The position numbers and the translations under genes were made by a program. From positions 85,339,314 through 85,403,313 of the forward strand of contig CM055816.1 in assembly GCA_029582265.1 (NCBI GenBank): a DNA stretch of 64,000 bases. Direction: 5' to 3'. Under the pieces are notes generated by a model, which saw only the letters and a list, made by a program, of their open reading frames with translations, made no database searches and was not told where the DNA came from. This DNA is from Zoroaster sp. YZ-2022 (lineage: Eukaryota > Echinodermata > Asteroidea > Forcipulatida > Zoroasteridae). How positions within the stretch are numbered: the first letter of the stretch is position 1; every line of letters begins with the position of its first letter. This document shows, piece by piece, positions 55,842 through 64,000 of the stretch.

Positions 55842-55940
55842 CTGTAGAAAGAGTGGATAGAACAACATTTCTGAGAGGGAAGCTACAATATTGGTAAATT
55901 ACCAAGAAGGAACTGTTATCTAAAGGCCCTCTGAAGTTTT

Positions 55941-56165
55941 GTTTTGCCAACCAGTAAAGTGCATGATACATGTATATGCAGTTATTGGAACCAGACCAAA
56001 TTTGCCATACAAAAAGTATGGAGGCTAAGAGAGGCCTCACAAATTGGGCAAAGGTTCATACCCCTATGTGAAAAAGTTGTTAAAAACACAGCACCGCTGA
56101 TTTCCAATCATTCCAGCAATTTTGGCTGCAATTGGACATCATTTCATAGTGAAACAAAAAGAAAA
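55941..56165 (-). repeat. Inverted copy of a segment of the FReD class I 3' flank
   Basis: Read on the minus strand this matches about 3870-4080: gatgtccaattgcagccaaa, then aggcctctcttagcc and ggttccaataac, ending in actggttggcaa. The segment is therefore an interspersed repeat that sits both in the FReD flanks and in this intron. Its class is unknown; I see no inverted ends. Confidence 0.8.
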
Positions 56166-56174
56166 CTAAAAATG

Positions 56175-56213
56175 CAACAGCAACAGCAACAGCAGCAACA
56201 GCAGCAACAACAG

Positions 56214-56248
<35 letters not shown>

Positions 56249-56285
56249 GCAGCAGCAACAGCAGCAACAGCAGCAACAGCAGCAA

Positions 56286-56323
<38 letters not shown>

Positions 56324-56363
56324 GCAGCAACAGCAGCAACAACAGCAACAACAACAACAACAA
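56175..56363. repeat. CAG/CAA triplet tract
   Basis: About 63 triplets of cag and caa on the + strand. It lies at the end of a minus-strand SINE, inside an intron of the minus-strand EGF/Ig gene, so the transcript would carry CTG/TTG repeats. It opens a long glutamine frame on + that is not a credible gene. Confidence 0.95.
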
Positions 56364-56848
56364 TCCTGTAATCTTTCTCAGCTCCCTGGGAAGTATACAG
56401 CCCATTATGTGCAACCTTTTTTGGCGCTAAGCTTGCAAAGAACTGTGCAGCTTACATACATGTATAACCTTGTGGCAAGCTTGCAAGCTTGCAAGCTTGC
56501 TGCAAGGTTGCAAGGTTGCACTGAGTTAGTTTTAACCTTGCAGAAAAGAGCGCAAGCATATATAAGCTTGTGGCAAGCTCATTAAGACTGTCACAAGCTT
56601 GTGGCAAGCTCATTAAGACTGTCGCAAGCTTGTGGCAAGCTCATTTTGCTCTAAGGGTATACAGGGCTAATCAAACACAATCAAACCCACACAGGTACCC
56701 ATTTATACTCCTGGGTGAAGAGAAGCAATTACAGTCAAGTGTCTTACTCAAGGACACAAGTATCATGGTCGCGGCTGGTATTCAAACCAACATTCTGAGC
56801 GACTCAGCCAACACAAGTCCAATGCACTAGACCACTTGGCCATGACCC
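56364..56848 (-). mobile_element. tRNA-derived SINE split by internal tandem repeats
   Basis: Read on the minus strand there is a tRNA-like head with tggccaagtggtctagtgc (56848 downwards), then the shared body word ccttgagtaagacacttga and gtttgattagccctgtat. The body is then interrupted and resumes with ggctgtatacttcccaggg at about 56400. Between about 56455 and 56650 lie repeats built on aagcttg, including a 36-bp unit (gcaagcttgtggcaagctca and neighbours) present about three times. The expected ATT tail is replaced by the CAG/CTG tract. Confidence 0.8.
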
Positions 56849-56896
56849 CGGTTTTCAATTGAACGTCATTTTTGTGTTTGAATGAAGTTTACCCAC

Positions 56897-56995
56897 CTGT
56901 TGTCTCACAGTATGTACCAACAAACTGGAATGTACAATCACATACTCCATTGCTACAGATTCCATCATTCTCACAGAGTGGACGGCAAATGCTAA
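56897..56995 (-). CDS. EGF/Ig gene, fourth EGF exon
   Basis: The 99-bp, phase 1-1 minus-strand exon has acceptor cttacttacag and donor gtgggt. It encodes one EGF-like domain, CRPLCENDGICSNGVCDC then FVGTYC, with cysteine spacing x3-x5-x4-x1-x8. The spacing is identical to the other three EGF exons. The family role is extracellular protein interaction. Confidence 0.9.
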
Positions 56996-57158
56996 CTGTA
57001 AGTAAGATCAAATTTAAACATCTAGGAGTTCTTAAACTTTCAAAACCAAGAGTAAGAAGTTACAAATTAGCAAAAATGTATTTTATAAATAGAGAATTAG
57101 CTGTTGCAAACTGCTTACCAACCTTAAGGACCTATGCAAAATAATGGTTTCCAATAAC

Positions 57159-57338
57159 GTTTCAAACCTAGCAGGTTCTTTCTCAAAGGCAAAATGGACA
57201 AGATACATACATACATACATGTACATATATAAACACAAGGATAAGCAGAGGTTAGTCACACCTGACTAACCTCTGCTCACTCTTGCATTTATATTTCGTC
57301 CATTTTGCCTTTGAGAAAGAACCTGCTCAGTTCGAAAC
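57159..57338. mobile_element. 180-bp foldback MITE
   Basis: The terminal arms pair over about 41 bp, perfectly over the inner 30 (agcaggttctttctcaaagg and beyond). The centre is a second perfect hairpin, gcagaggttagtca with its complement, at 57245-57258 and 57263-57276 and a 4-nt loop. It is non-coding, in an intron of the EGF/Ig gene. Confidence 0.85.
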
Positions 57339-57715
57339 CCAAGGCCAATAACCACTAGTTTGCAATAATATAATTTATTGAAAAATAATCAACACCAGTG
57401 CATTCCTCCATACAAATTACAATGTCACCTTCCTAGGGTACAAACCACTCCCATAACCCCTACCCCAAAATGGCAAAGATGATTCCGTCATATTAAACCT
57501 TAAACCCTCCTACACATGGAGGCCACTCCGATCCACTAAATTTTGTTTAGAAAGCCTGCTGTCCTTTTCAAGTAATCTTACGATATCAACTGTGTGCCAC
57601 CCAAGGCCACTGTAAATGTTTGAACAGTACAGATCTGAAAAATGCATCATGGTATAAAATACTGCGAAAACCACCCAAAAATATGACGGTGAAAGGGTTA
57701 ACGTAAGAATCTTAC

Positions 57716-57814
57716 CAGGAGTTTCACAGGCAACACCAGTGTATCCCTCCGGACACCGACACCTTCCAAGGGTACAGAATCCTCCATTGCGACAAAGAGG
57801 GTCACAGTTGAAAT
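57716..57814 (-). CDS. EGF/Ig gene, third EGF exon
   Basis: The 99-bp, phase 1-1 minus-strand exon has acceptor ctcctcag and donor gtaaga. It encodes CDPLCRNGGFCTLGRCRC then GYTGVAC, a six-cysteine EGF-like domain with the same spacing as its siblings. It follows the first complete Ig domain in coding order. Confidence 0.92.
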
Positions 57815-58228
57815 CTGAGGAGTGAGCAAGGAAGTAATTATCTCATGAGACACCGAGGCATATGCTGCGCTGTAATGAATTTCCCAAAATCCTGAAAAAT
57901 GGGTAGCAGGTCTGGGTCTCCCTTCGATCTAGAGGACAACACCCCCTGAACCTCCTGCATGTTTAATTTTGGAGGATTTACAGACTCTCCACATCCCCAC
58001 AAATAAGACACTAGAGGTTTGGACACAATACAGGCTACTTCTTTCTGTCCTTAGTAGCCACCTCTCTTCTTTCAAGAAAATTTTTAGGAAAAAAAAAAAA
58101 AAACATACCTGAAATCAGGAAAAATACTGAGAAATCACAGGCCTGCACTAACTTCTTACCACAACGCACAGGTCTCGGTCTTTATCCTGAAGTACAGATT
58201 GTGCGAAAAACTTGTATTCCCTTAACCC

Positions 58229-58492
58229 TAACTCCCTAGGCCCATTTGCTTACACATAACCTGAATCCTTCCTAACTCCCTAGGCCCATTTGCTTACACA
58301 TAACCTGAATCCTTCCTAACTCCCTAGGCCCATTTGCTTACACATAACCTGAATCTTTCCTAACTCCCTAGGCCCATTTGCTTACACATAACCTGAATCC
58401 TTCCTAACTCCCTAGGCTCATTTGCTTACACATAACCTGAATCCTTCCTAACTCCCTAGGCCCATTTGCTTACACATAACCTGAATCCTCCA
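58229..58492. repeat. 44-bp tandem repeat, six copies
   Basis: Units start with taactccctaggcccatttg at 58229, 58273, 58317, 58361, 58405 and 58449, with one or two substitutions per unit. Intronic. Confidence 0.95.
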
Positions 58493-58690
58493 AAATCATT
58501 CAGTGGTAAAGCAAGCACATGACATGTATGCACACATGTGTTTCTAATCTGTGATACATGTACATGGCCAGGGACCCTCCCTGCATGCATGGAGCAATAA
58601 ACAGTGTCCACTGACCCAAGCACTGGCCTTGCAATCACTACAACAAACATGGATGTACATGTACCATGGAAAGGCAAGTATGCCTAATAA

Positions 58691-58880
58691 CCTCAATCCT
58701 CCAAAATCCTTCACTTTAGCAAAGAGCATGTCGCATGTAACCTCAATCCTCCAAAATCCTTCACTTTAGCAAAGAGCATGTCGCATGTAACCTCAATCCT
58801 CCAAAATCCTTCACTTTAGCAAAGAGCATGTCGCATGTAACCTCAATCCTTCAAAATCCTTCACTTTAGCAAAGAGGATT
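58691..58880. repeat. 50-bp tandem repeat, about 3.8 copies
   Basis: Units start with cctcaatcctccaaaatcct at 58691, 58741, 58791 and 58841 (one change), and the last one is truncated. The words around it, at 58483-58500, are a diverged relative. Intronic. Confidence 0.95.
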
Positions 58881-58936
58881 TTGGAGGATATGGGAAGGTT
58901 AGGGTTAAGGAAACCTTTACAATGATAAGAACCTAC

Positions 58937-59083
58937 CATACAGAATAACAGTGTAGGTGTTTGTGAGAGGTCCAATGAAACAGGTGTATGTGCCCTCATC
59001 AGAGATTTGTACATCATTTATGATTAGACTAGTGGCACTTGATGAATCAGCAACGCTGGCAATGTGACGGTTGCCAATAAGAT
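58937..59083 (-). CDS. EGF/Ig gene, exon encoding the second half of the first Ig domain
   Basis: The 147-bp, phase 1-1 minus-strand exon has acceptor cctaatctcag and donor gtaggt. It encodes the E to G strands of an Ig-like domain: SATSLIINDVQISDEGTYTC, then FIGPLTNTYTVILYG. The D-x-G-x-Y-x-C signature of Ig domains is present. With 60687-60845 it makes one complete Ig domain split by an intron in the middle. Confidence 0.92.
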
Positions 59084-59372
59084 CTGAGATTAGGAAAAGA
59101 GTATTCATCAATCGTAAAAATAATAATAATTTCTACAAGTGCATTGTTCAATTAATTTATGCATTGTTCGATATTGAATGCATACATGTACATCTGTAGT
59201 GTGACACATCAGAGTGGAATCAAACATTGCAAGAGTGAATTTTTATACACTTTGGGGAACCCCTCCCCCCCAAAAATAAAAGAAAAAAAAAAAGATTTCT
59301 GGTTTATGGTTGGAGCTCGGGTTCAAATATTTTGCGTCGACGTGACTTTTGTATTTGTGAATTTGTTATTAA

Positions 59373-59852
59373 CTCCTTGAGTATGGCGCAATATTATGGA
59401 CCGTTGAACGGTTCGCCTGTATTATTTTTTACCGAGTGAGGGCAGTGCGGCCAACCAAGAAACATCTGTGGGGCCGGGGAGCACCGGCTCGAACCCGGCC
59501 GTGGATATAAGTTGCTAGTATAATTACACCGCGCTGTTCAGCCAAGCGTATAGACCAAAAAAATAAGTGGGCAAGCTAAACCAGGCATACCCTATTCATC
59601 ACACACGAAGTCCCCACATTGAAATTGGAAGTGCTGTGTTCAGAAAGCTCTCGAAAGCCCAATATATTATATAACACTCTCATTCAAGAACAATATGGTT
59701 CACCAAACTGTCAGCCTTCTTGAAGATTTCTATTCAAGGCGAAATACCCAGCAAATGCAGCTGGAAAATCAATTAATTCCGTACACGTCCACCGGCCCAG
59801 TGGCATCTCCGCAAGCCGCGGCTATAGCCATCATCAGCCATACGCAAGGGGG
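59373..59852. mobile_element. 480-bp MITE with TTAA target duplication
   Basis: TTAA at 59369-59372 and 59853-59856 flank a segment beginning ctccttgagtatggc and ending gccatacgcaaggggg, which are imperfect inverted repeats. The interior is not coding. It is of piggyBac or Kolobok type by target preference; the family is undecided. Intronic. Confidence 0.7.
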
Positions 59853-60358
59853 TTAATGATGCCAATAAAATGTTGTTTGCCAACCTACCCCATAATGCAC
59901 TTGTGCCCTAGTGTTTTCACCAAGTGACATATTTGTCAACGTCGTGGTAAAATTGCGTAGCAAGATATAAGCGTTTGAAGTTAGTAAAGTTTTAAAATCG
60001 CAGTTTCGATGTCATTTTAATCTAGAAGATCATTAAATTTTACTGTTAGAAAGCTGAAATCTCAAATGACACGTAAGCATATGCGTTTTGTAGAGAAAAA
60101 TAACGATAAATGAGTAACATACTTATAAACCAAACCGTCACTTAGTGAAAACTGTACACGCTGTTGTCAAGTTTTCACGAAGTGACATTTCCTGTACATT
60201 AGTATAGGGGCACACGTCAACTTCGCGGAAGATATTTTTATTTTTTTTTAATTTTTTTTATTTTTTAAATTAAAAAAAAAAAATTTGTCAGTCAACCTAA
60301 ACAAGGCCAGTAGCCAATAGAGTGAAAGGGGTTACATATGCGATATGTCATCAACAAC

Positions 60359-60562
60359 TTAAGCAAGATTACATTTGTTGATGTTTTTTTTCAACTTAAA
60401 TAGATCGTAAGTTGGTGGAAAGCAATCAGCTGGAAGGGCGTTCCATTGTAATGCTGTTCTAGGGAAGAAGCTATCCAAATGGAACTTACTCTTGATTTTG
60501 GGGAGTCGAAGATAGTGAGGGTGTTCACCTGCTTGTTTAGCAAAGCGAGTAACACAAGACAT
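60359..60562 (-). mobile_element. LINE 3' fragment (reverse transcriptase C-terminus)
   Basis: The minus-strand frame reads HYLRLPKIKSKFHLDSFFPR followed by TALQWNALPAD, a typical ending of jockey/CR1-like reverse transcriptase polyproteins, to a stop at 60359. Nothing upstream of it is recognisable as a retrotransposon. An AT-only stretch lies at about 60238-60285. Intronic. Confidence 0.75.
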
Positions 60563-60686
60563 GTGTGGTGTGACCGTTCATGTTACTTCGTAAAAACTTA
60601 AAACATGTCTTTCGCATAAAATACATGCAGCCTACATGTATATATAGGTTATATATGGATGTGGAACACACCAACAATTCCCTTAC

Positions 60687-60845
60687 CTGGTAGGGTGTAC
60701 TCAATCTGTTGGCCATCTGGTCGTGTCCAATATGGTTGAGGATTACTGTTGCTTCCAAGAAACTCACAACTCACTTTCAGATCATCACCAATAGAGGGCG
60801 GTTTGTCAGTGTCTCGGATGATGGTAATAACAAGGTCGTCGTCAA
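60687..60845 (-). CDS. EGF/Ig gene, exon encoding the first half of the first Ig domain
   Basis: The 159-bp, phase 1-1 minus-strand exon has acceptor gttttttttcag and donor gtaagg. It encodes GDDLKVSCEFLG and PQPYWTRPDGQQ, with the B-strand cysteine and C-strand tryptophan of an Ig-like domain. It follows two EGF exons in coding order and resembles the exon at 55680-55841. Confidence 0.92.
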
Positions 60846-60894
60846 CTGAAAAAAACAATCACATTTGCATTCAAGAAGCATTGTAATATGATGT

Positions 60895-61231
60895 GTTCTG
60901 ATGGCCAAGTCGTCAGAATGTGGGTTCGAATCCCAGCCGCGACCATGGTGCTTGTGTCCTTGAGCAAGACACTTTACCATAATTGCTTCTCTCCACCCAG
61001 GGGGTAAATGGGTACCTGTGAGGGCAGAGTTGGTTGTTGTGTTTGATTAGCCCTATATGCGCCGAAATGGCAGCAATTGAGCTGTATACTCCCCAAGGAG
61101 CTGAGATGGTTTCAGGAATGATTTATGAGCCTGATGAGCAGGGGTAATAATATAATGCGCCTTGAGCACCAGTTTGATGGATACGTGCGCTATATAAGTC
61201 CACATTATTATTATTATTATTATTATTATAA
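60895..61231 (+). mobile_element. tRNA-derived SINE with ATT tail
   Basis: The tRNA-like head is 5'-truncated but keeps the B-box gggttcgaatcccag. The body has ccttgagcaagacacttta, gtttgattagccctatat and gagctgtatactccccaagg. The tail is gcgccttgagcacc, then gtgcgctatataagtcc and about nine ATT units. It is the cleanest single SINE in the window and matches the minus-strand one at 26381-26925. Confidence 0.9.
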
Positions 61232-61373
61232 TCACAAGTGAACAATTTGAATCAAATCTTATTGTTTTTATTTCTGTTTATAAATATTTCACACCCAGTT
61301 AGGATTTTTTTCTTATTTGATATTCAATACTTTGCATCTGGTTAATATAAATTGTTGACGTAGTACATACTAT

Positions 61374-61820
61374 CAGAAGTCTATTACCTACGTGAAGTGT
61401 TCCACTTATGTACTAACTTAGTCCACATCATAGTACTCCAAGAACAATAGATTTGGCTCATTCCCGATCATGACGAATTGTTCTACAAACCGACGCACAA
61501 GGTCTCAAAAAGAAGCAGTGCAGTTTTCTTCCCGGCGTGTGAGCGAACTGTATCTCGTGTGCGCACCTTAGCGTTTATCGCATTCGCCCATTGTTCGCCA
61601 CACAAAATGGTTCGCCTGCATGTATTTTAAGATTGCGTCCAGTTCTAGGAATTAGCTTTGTGCGTCAAGCACCCTATCCCATAATGCCTTACAGCAAGAC
61701 CGGACAGGGTAGCAAAACCCGTAACCATGCTCGTTGTGTGTACGCGTATTTGGAGTACAATGCCATGATATGGATTACAGCAGGCTAGTACACTTCACGT
61801 AGGTAATTAATAGACTTCTG
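61374..61820. mobile_element. About 447-bp MITE in an intron
   Basis: The ends cagaagtctattacctacgt at the left, and the complement of acttcacgtaggtaattaat plus agacttctg at the right, form inverted repeats of about 26 bp. One arm has a 4-bp length difference. The interior is non-coding and GC-richer than the intron. The target duplication is not clear. Confidence 0.75.
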
Positions 61821-61852
61821 GTACTAGTAAGTTATAATCTATGATGACATAC

Positions 61853-61951
61853 CTCGTATATTACAATAATCCCCTACGTAGTTCACTTGACATAAACAAC
61901 TCCTATCGATGCAGATACCACCATTCTCACATGGTAGAAAGCAGTCTTGTA
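61853..61951 (-). CDS. EGF/Ig gene, second EGF exon
   Basis: The 99-bp, phase 1-1 minus-strand exon has acceptor tgtttattag and donor gtatgt. It encodes CFLPCENGGICIDRSCLC then NYVGDYC, a six-cysteine EGF-like domain with spacing x3-x5-x4-x1-x8. Confidence 0.92.
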
Positions 61952-62049
61952 CTAATAAACAAACAAACAAGTCATTCGTGATCAAAGATTGTCAGACAAA
62001 TTATTACTGTATTCAGCTAGGGGTTCGGATATAAAAAAAATGGCATATT

Positions 62050-62885
62050 TGTTTGTAATGTGGGGAGTGGGTGGTGTGGGATTTGGTGGGGTGTAGGGAG
62101 GTTGGAGTGGGATTTGGTGGTGTGAGAAGGATGGTGTGGGGGATTTGGTGGTGTGGGGGATTGTGGGGGATTCGGTGGTGTGGGATTCGGTGGTGTGGGC
62201 TGTGGGGATGGTAGTGTGGGATTTGGTAGTGTGGGATTTGGTAGTGTGGGATTTGGTAGTGTGGGATTTGGTAGTGTGGGATTTGGTAGTGTGGGCATTT
62301 GGTAGTGTGGGGATAGTTGGTGTGGGGGATGGTGGTGGTGTGGGTGGGGGTGGGTGGTGTGGGATTTGGTGGTGTGGGGAATGGTGGTGTGGGGAATGGT
62401 GGTGTGGGGAATGGTGGTGTGGGGAATGGTGGTGTGGGGAATGGTGGTGTGGGGAATGGTGGTGTGGGGAATGGTGGTGTGGGGAATGGTGGTGTGGGGA
62501 ATGGTGGTGTGGGGAATGGTGGTGTGGGGAATGGTGGTGTGGGGAATGGTGGTGTGGGGAGTGGTGGTGTGGGGAGTGGTGGTGTGGGGAGTGGTGGTGT
62601 GGGGAGTGGTGGTGTGGGGAGTGGTGGAGTGGGGAGTGGTGGAGTGGGGAGTGGTTGAGTGAGGAGTGGGATTTAGTGGTGTGGGGAATGGTGGTGTGGG
62701 GAATGGTGGAGTGGGGAGTGGGATTTAGTGGAGTGGGGAGTGCGATTTAGTGGTGTGGGGGATGGGTACACGTGGTGTGGGAGTGGGTGGTGTCTGATTT
62801 GGTGGTGTGGGGATGGGTCATGTGGGGTGTGGGGAGTGAGTGGGGTGTGGGGAGTGAGTGGGGTGGGTGGGGTGGGGGATGATGG
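62050..62885. repeat. 15-bp G/T-rich minisatellite
   Basis: The core at about 62364-62650 is near-perfect copies of ggggaatggtggtgt, drifting to ggggagtggtggtgt and then ggggagtggtggagt. The edges are degenerate. The 15-bp period keeps all frames open on +, giving false repetitive open frames. Intronic; on the minus-strand transcript it is C/A-rich. Confidence 0.95.
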
Positions 62886-63072
62886 AAGAAATGGGTACAT
62901 GTGAAAGGTACATAATGAAGCGGAATGTACAAGGGGGTGGAAGGAATTGATGAGTGGGAAGAATGGGTGCATGAGTTGAACTGATGGAACAGAAAGTTAA
63001 ATTAATCACCAACAAACACACTTGATAGTAATAATATGTTTCCTTGAATGATAAAAGTGCTTGAATAAAAAC

Positions 63073-63174
63073 CTTTTTGTTGGCAGAATTCTCCACTGAA
63101 TCCTGATTGACAGAGACATTCACCATTCACACACAGCCCATTATTTTCACATGGTCTACTACATCCAACAGTTG
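63073..63174 (-). CDS. EGF/Ig gene, first recognised EGF exon
   Basis: The 102-bp, phase 1-1 minus-strand exon has acceptor gaattacag. Its donor, gttttt, is weaker than in the other exons. It encodes CSRPCENNGLCVNGECLC then GFSGEFC, an EGF-like domain with the shared cysteine spacing. Earlier exons, including the signal peptide, must lie beyond the window or are not recognisable. Confidence 0.88.
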
Positions 63175-64000
63175 CTGTAATTCATAGAGAAGAACATTAA
63201 TCTAGTTAGTACAGTCTGACCTACTATTTGGCCAAAAACAAAAAGTCCCCTGTTTCTGGGGCAAGAAGCTAAGTACTTCCACATTTTTATGGTAAAAATC
63301 ATCAGAATTCTAACACTACATTACCTTTTTAGAAAGGCTATCATACTGTTACAGGATTAGGACTCACAAAAGACAGATTAGGAGGCCAGGTAGCCTGGGC
63401 CTTGCTGGACTTCTCAAACGCTTGGCTGTACCATGACTTTGGCCTTTCCTCCCTTAATTTGAGTATGTTATTACATAACTCTCTTAAAATGGGGAGAGGT
63501 CAATTGATGAGATCGTCTTTAAATTATTTTCAATTTTAATTTTGTTTACCAAATGTACATGTATATGACTGTAGTAACCTGAGGATTCAGTATTTCGTTA
63601 TAGCGCCCTCAATTGTTATGTCTGTGTTAGTTCTAAAGATGGCTTCCATCCAGTCAGTTATACATGTATATCAGAATAAATCCATTGTTGTATTCCCCAA
63701 ATAAGTTATGTTCCCTGTTATTCCTGTAGTTATAACAATGTTACATTGCTGCTATGTTAACATTGAAATAAAAGTCAGTGAAAAATGACCTCTGTTTACT
63801 GATTTTGACCTCTATAGCAACTTGCCACTAAAGTGTAGCTAGAGTAGGAGGGTGAGGGTCAGATTGGCATATTCACATTATGCATATTACAGCCCTCTAG
63901 TGGTGTAATGCACTTCTGTTCCAAGTCCGGGGGATTTCCTGGCACCATTTTGTATACGTACAAATGTATAAAGCATTATCGATTCAGTTCTATCACTTGA
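63175..64000. other. Probable intron, nothing recognised
   Basis: No exon with EGF or Ig signatures, no RNA gene and no clear transposon end is visible. It is presumed to be an intron of the minus-strand gene running out of the window. Confidence 0.5.

Noticed and set aside
55944..56585. Polyglutamine protein gene on the + strand
   Set aside because: The frame consists of the CAG tract plus SINE and spacer sequence, has no conserved domain, and lies antisense inside an intron of the EGF/Ig gene.
62136..62750. 204-residue WCGEWW-repeat open frame
   Set aside because: It is a product of the 15-bp period. All three + frames are open and none has a credible start or end.

Overview
The window is animal nuclear DNA. 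It carries intronless secreted-protein genes with fibrinogen-related domains, a second gene split into phase-1 exons with GT/AG borders, LINEs, tRNA-derived SINEs, several MITEs, a Harbinger element and much minisatellite DNA. The short word tacatgta is very frequent, and the repeat repertoire suggests a marine invertebrate, probably a deuterostome (echinoderm, hemichordate or cephalochordate). I cannot name the species from the sequence.

Region 1 (1-51.8 kb) is a tandem array on the + strand of genes encoding a signal peptide, a PAN/apple-like domain and a fibrinogen-related domain (FReD). Four copies are intact (1218, 5808, 12618, 44492). One has a single nonsense codon (19033), one a single one-base frameshift (37651), and one is a 3' fragment (35945). 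Each full-length copy is preceded by a module of exactly 198 bp that probably holds the core promoter and leader. Further upstream there are two alternative flanks: a 28-bp minisatellite plus an eroded FReD relic (copies 1, 3, 4, 7), or a long palindrome (copies 2, 6). Downstream there are also two flank classes (I: copies 1, 2, 4; II: copies 3, 6, 7). After most copies come a polypurine minisatellite and a common distal module. Flank and coding blocks are combined differently from copy to copy, as expected for unequal crossing-over or gene conversion. By family knowledge the products are candidate secreted lectins or innate recognition proteins.

Region 2 (24.1-35.9 kb) is a transposon-rich interruption of the array. 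It holds a 5'-truncated LINE, a dimeric SINE, and a recent 4.39-kb tandem duplication. Each duplicate carries a hAT-like MITE, a Harbinger element with about 40-bp inverted repeats and a decayed transposase, and a GGGTGG-type minisatellite.

Region 3 (51.8-64 kb) begins with a Tc1/mariner-like MITE and a minus-strand LINE, then a minus-strand gene of which seven exons are visible. In coding order these are EGF, EGF, Ig (two exons), EGF, EGF and the first half of a second Ig. All are phase 1-1 and all four EGF exons share one cysteine spacing. Both ends of the gene are missing from what I can recognise. Its introns hold SINEs, MITEs, a CAG tract, and inverted copies of sequence also found in the FReD flanks.
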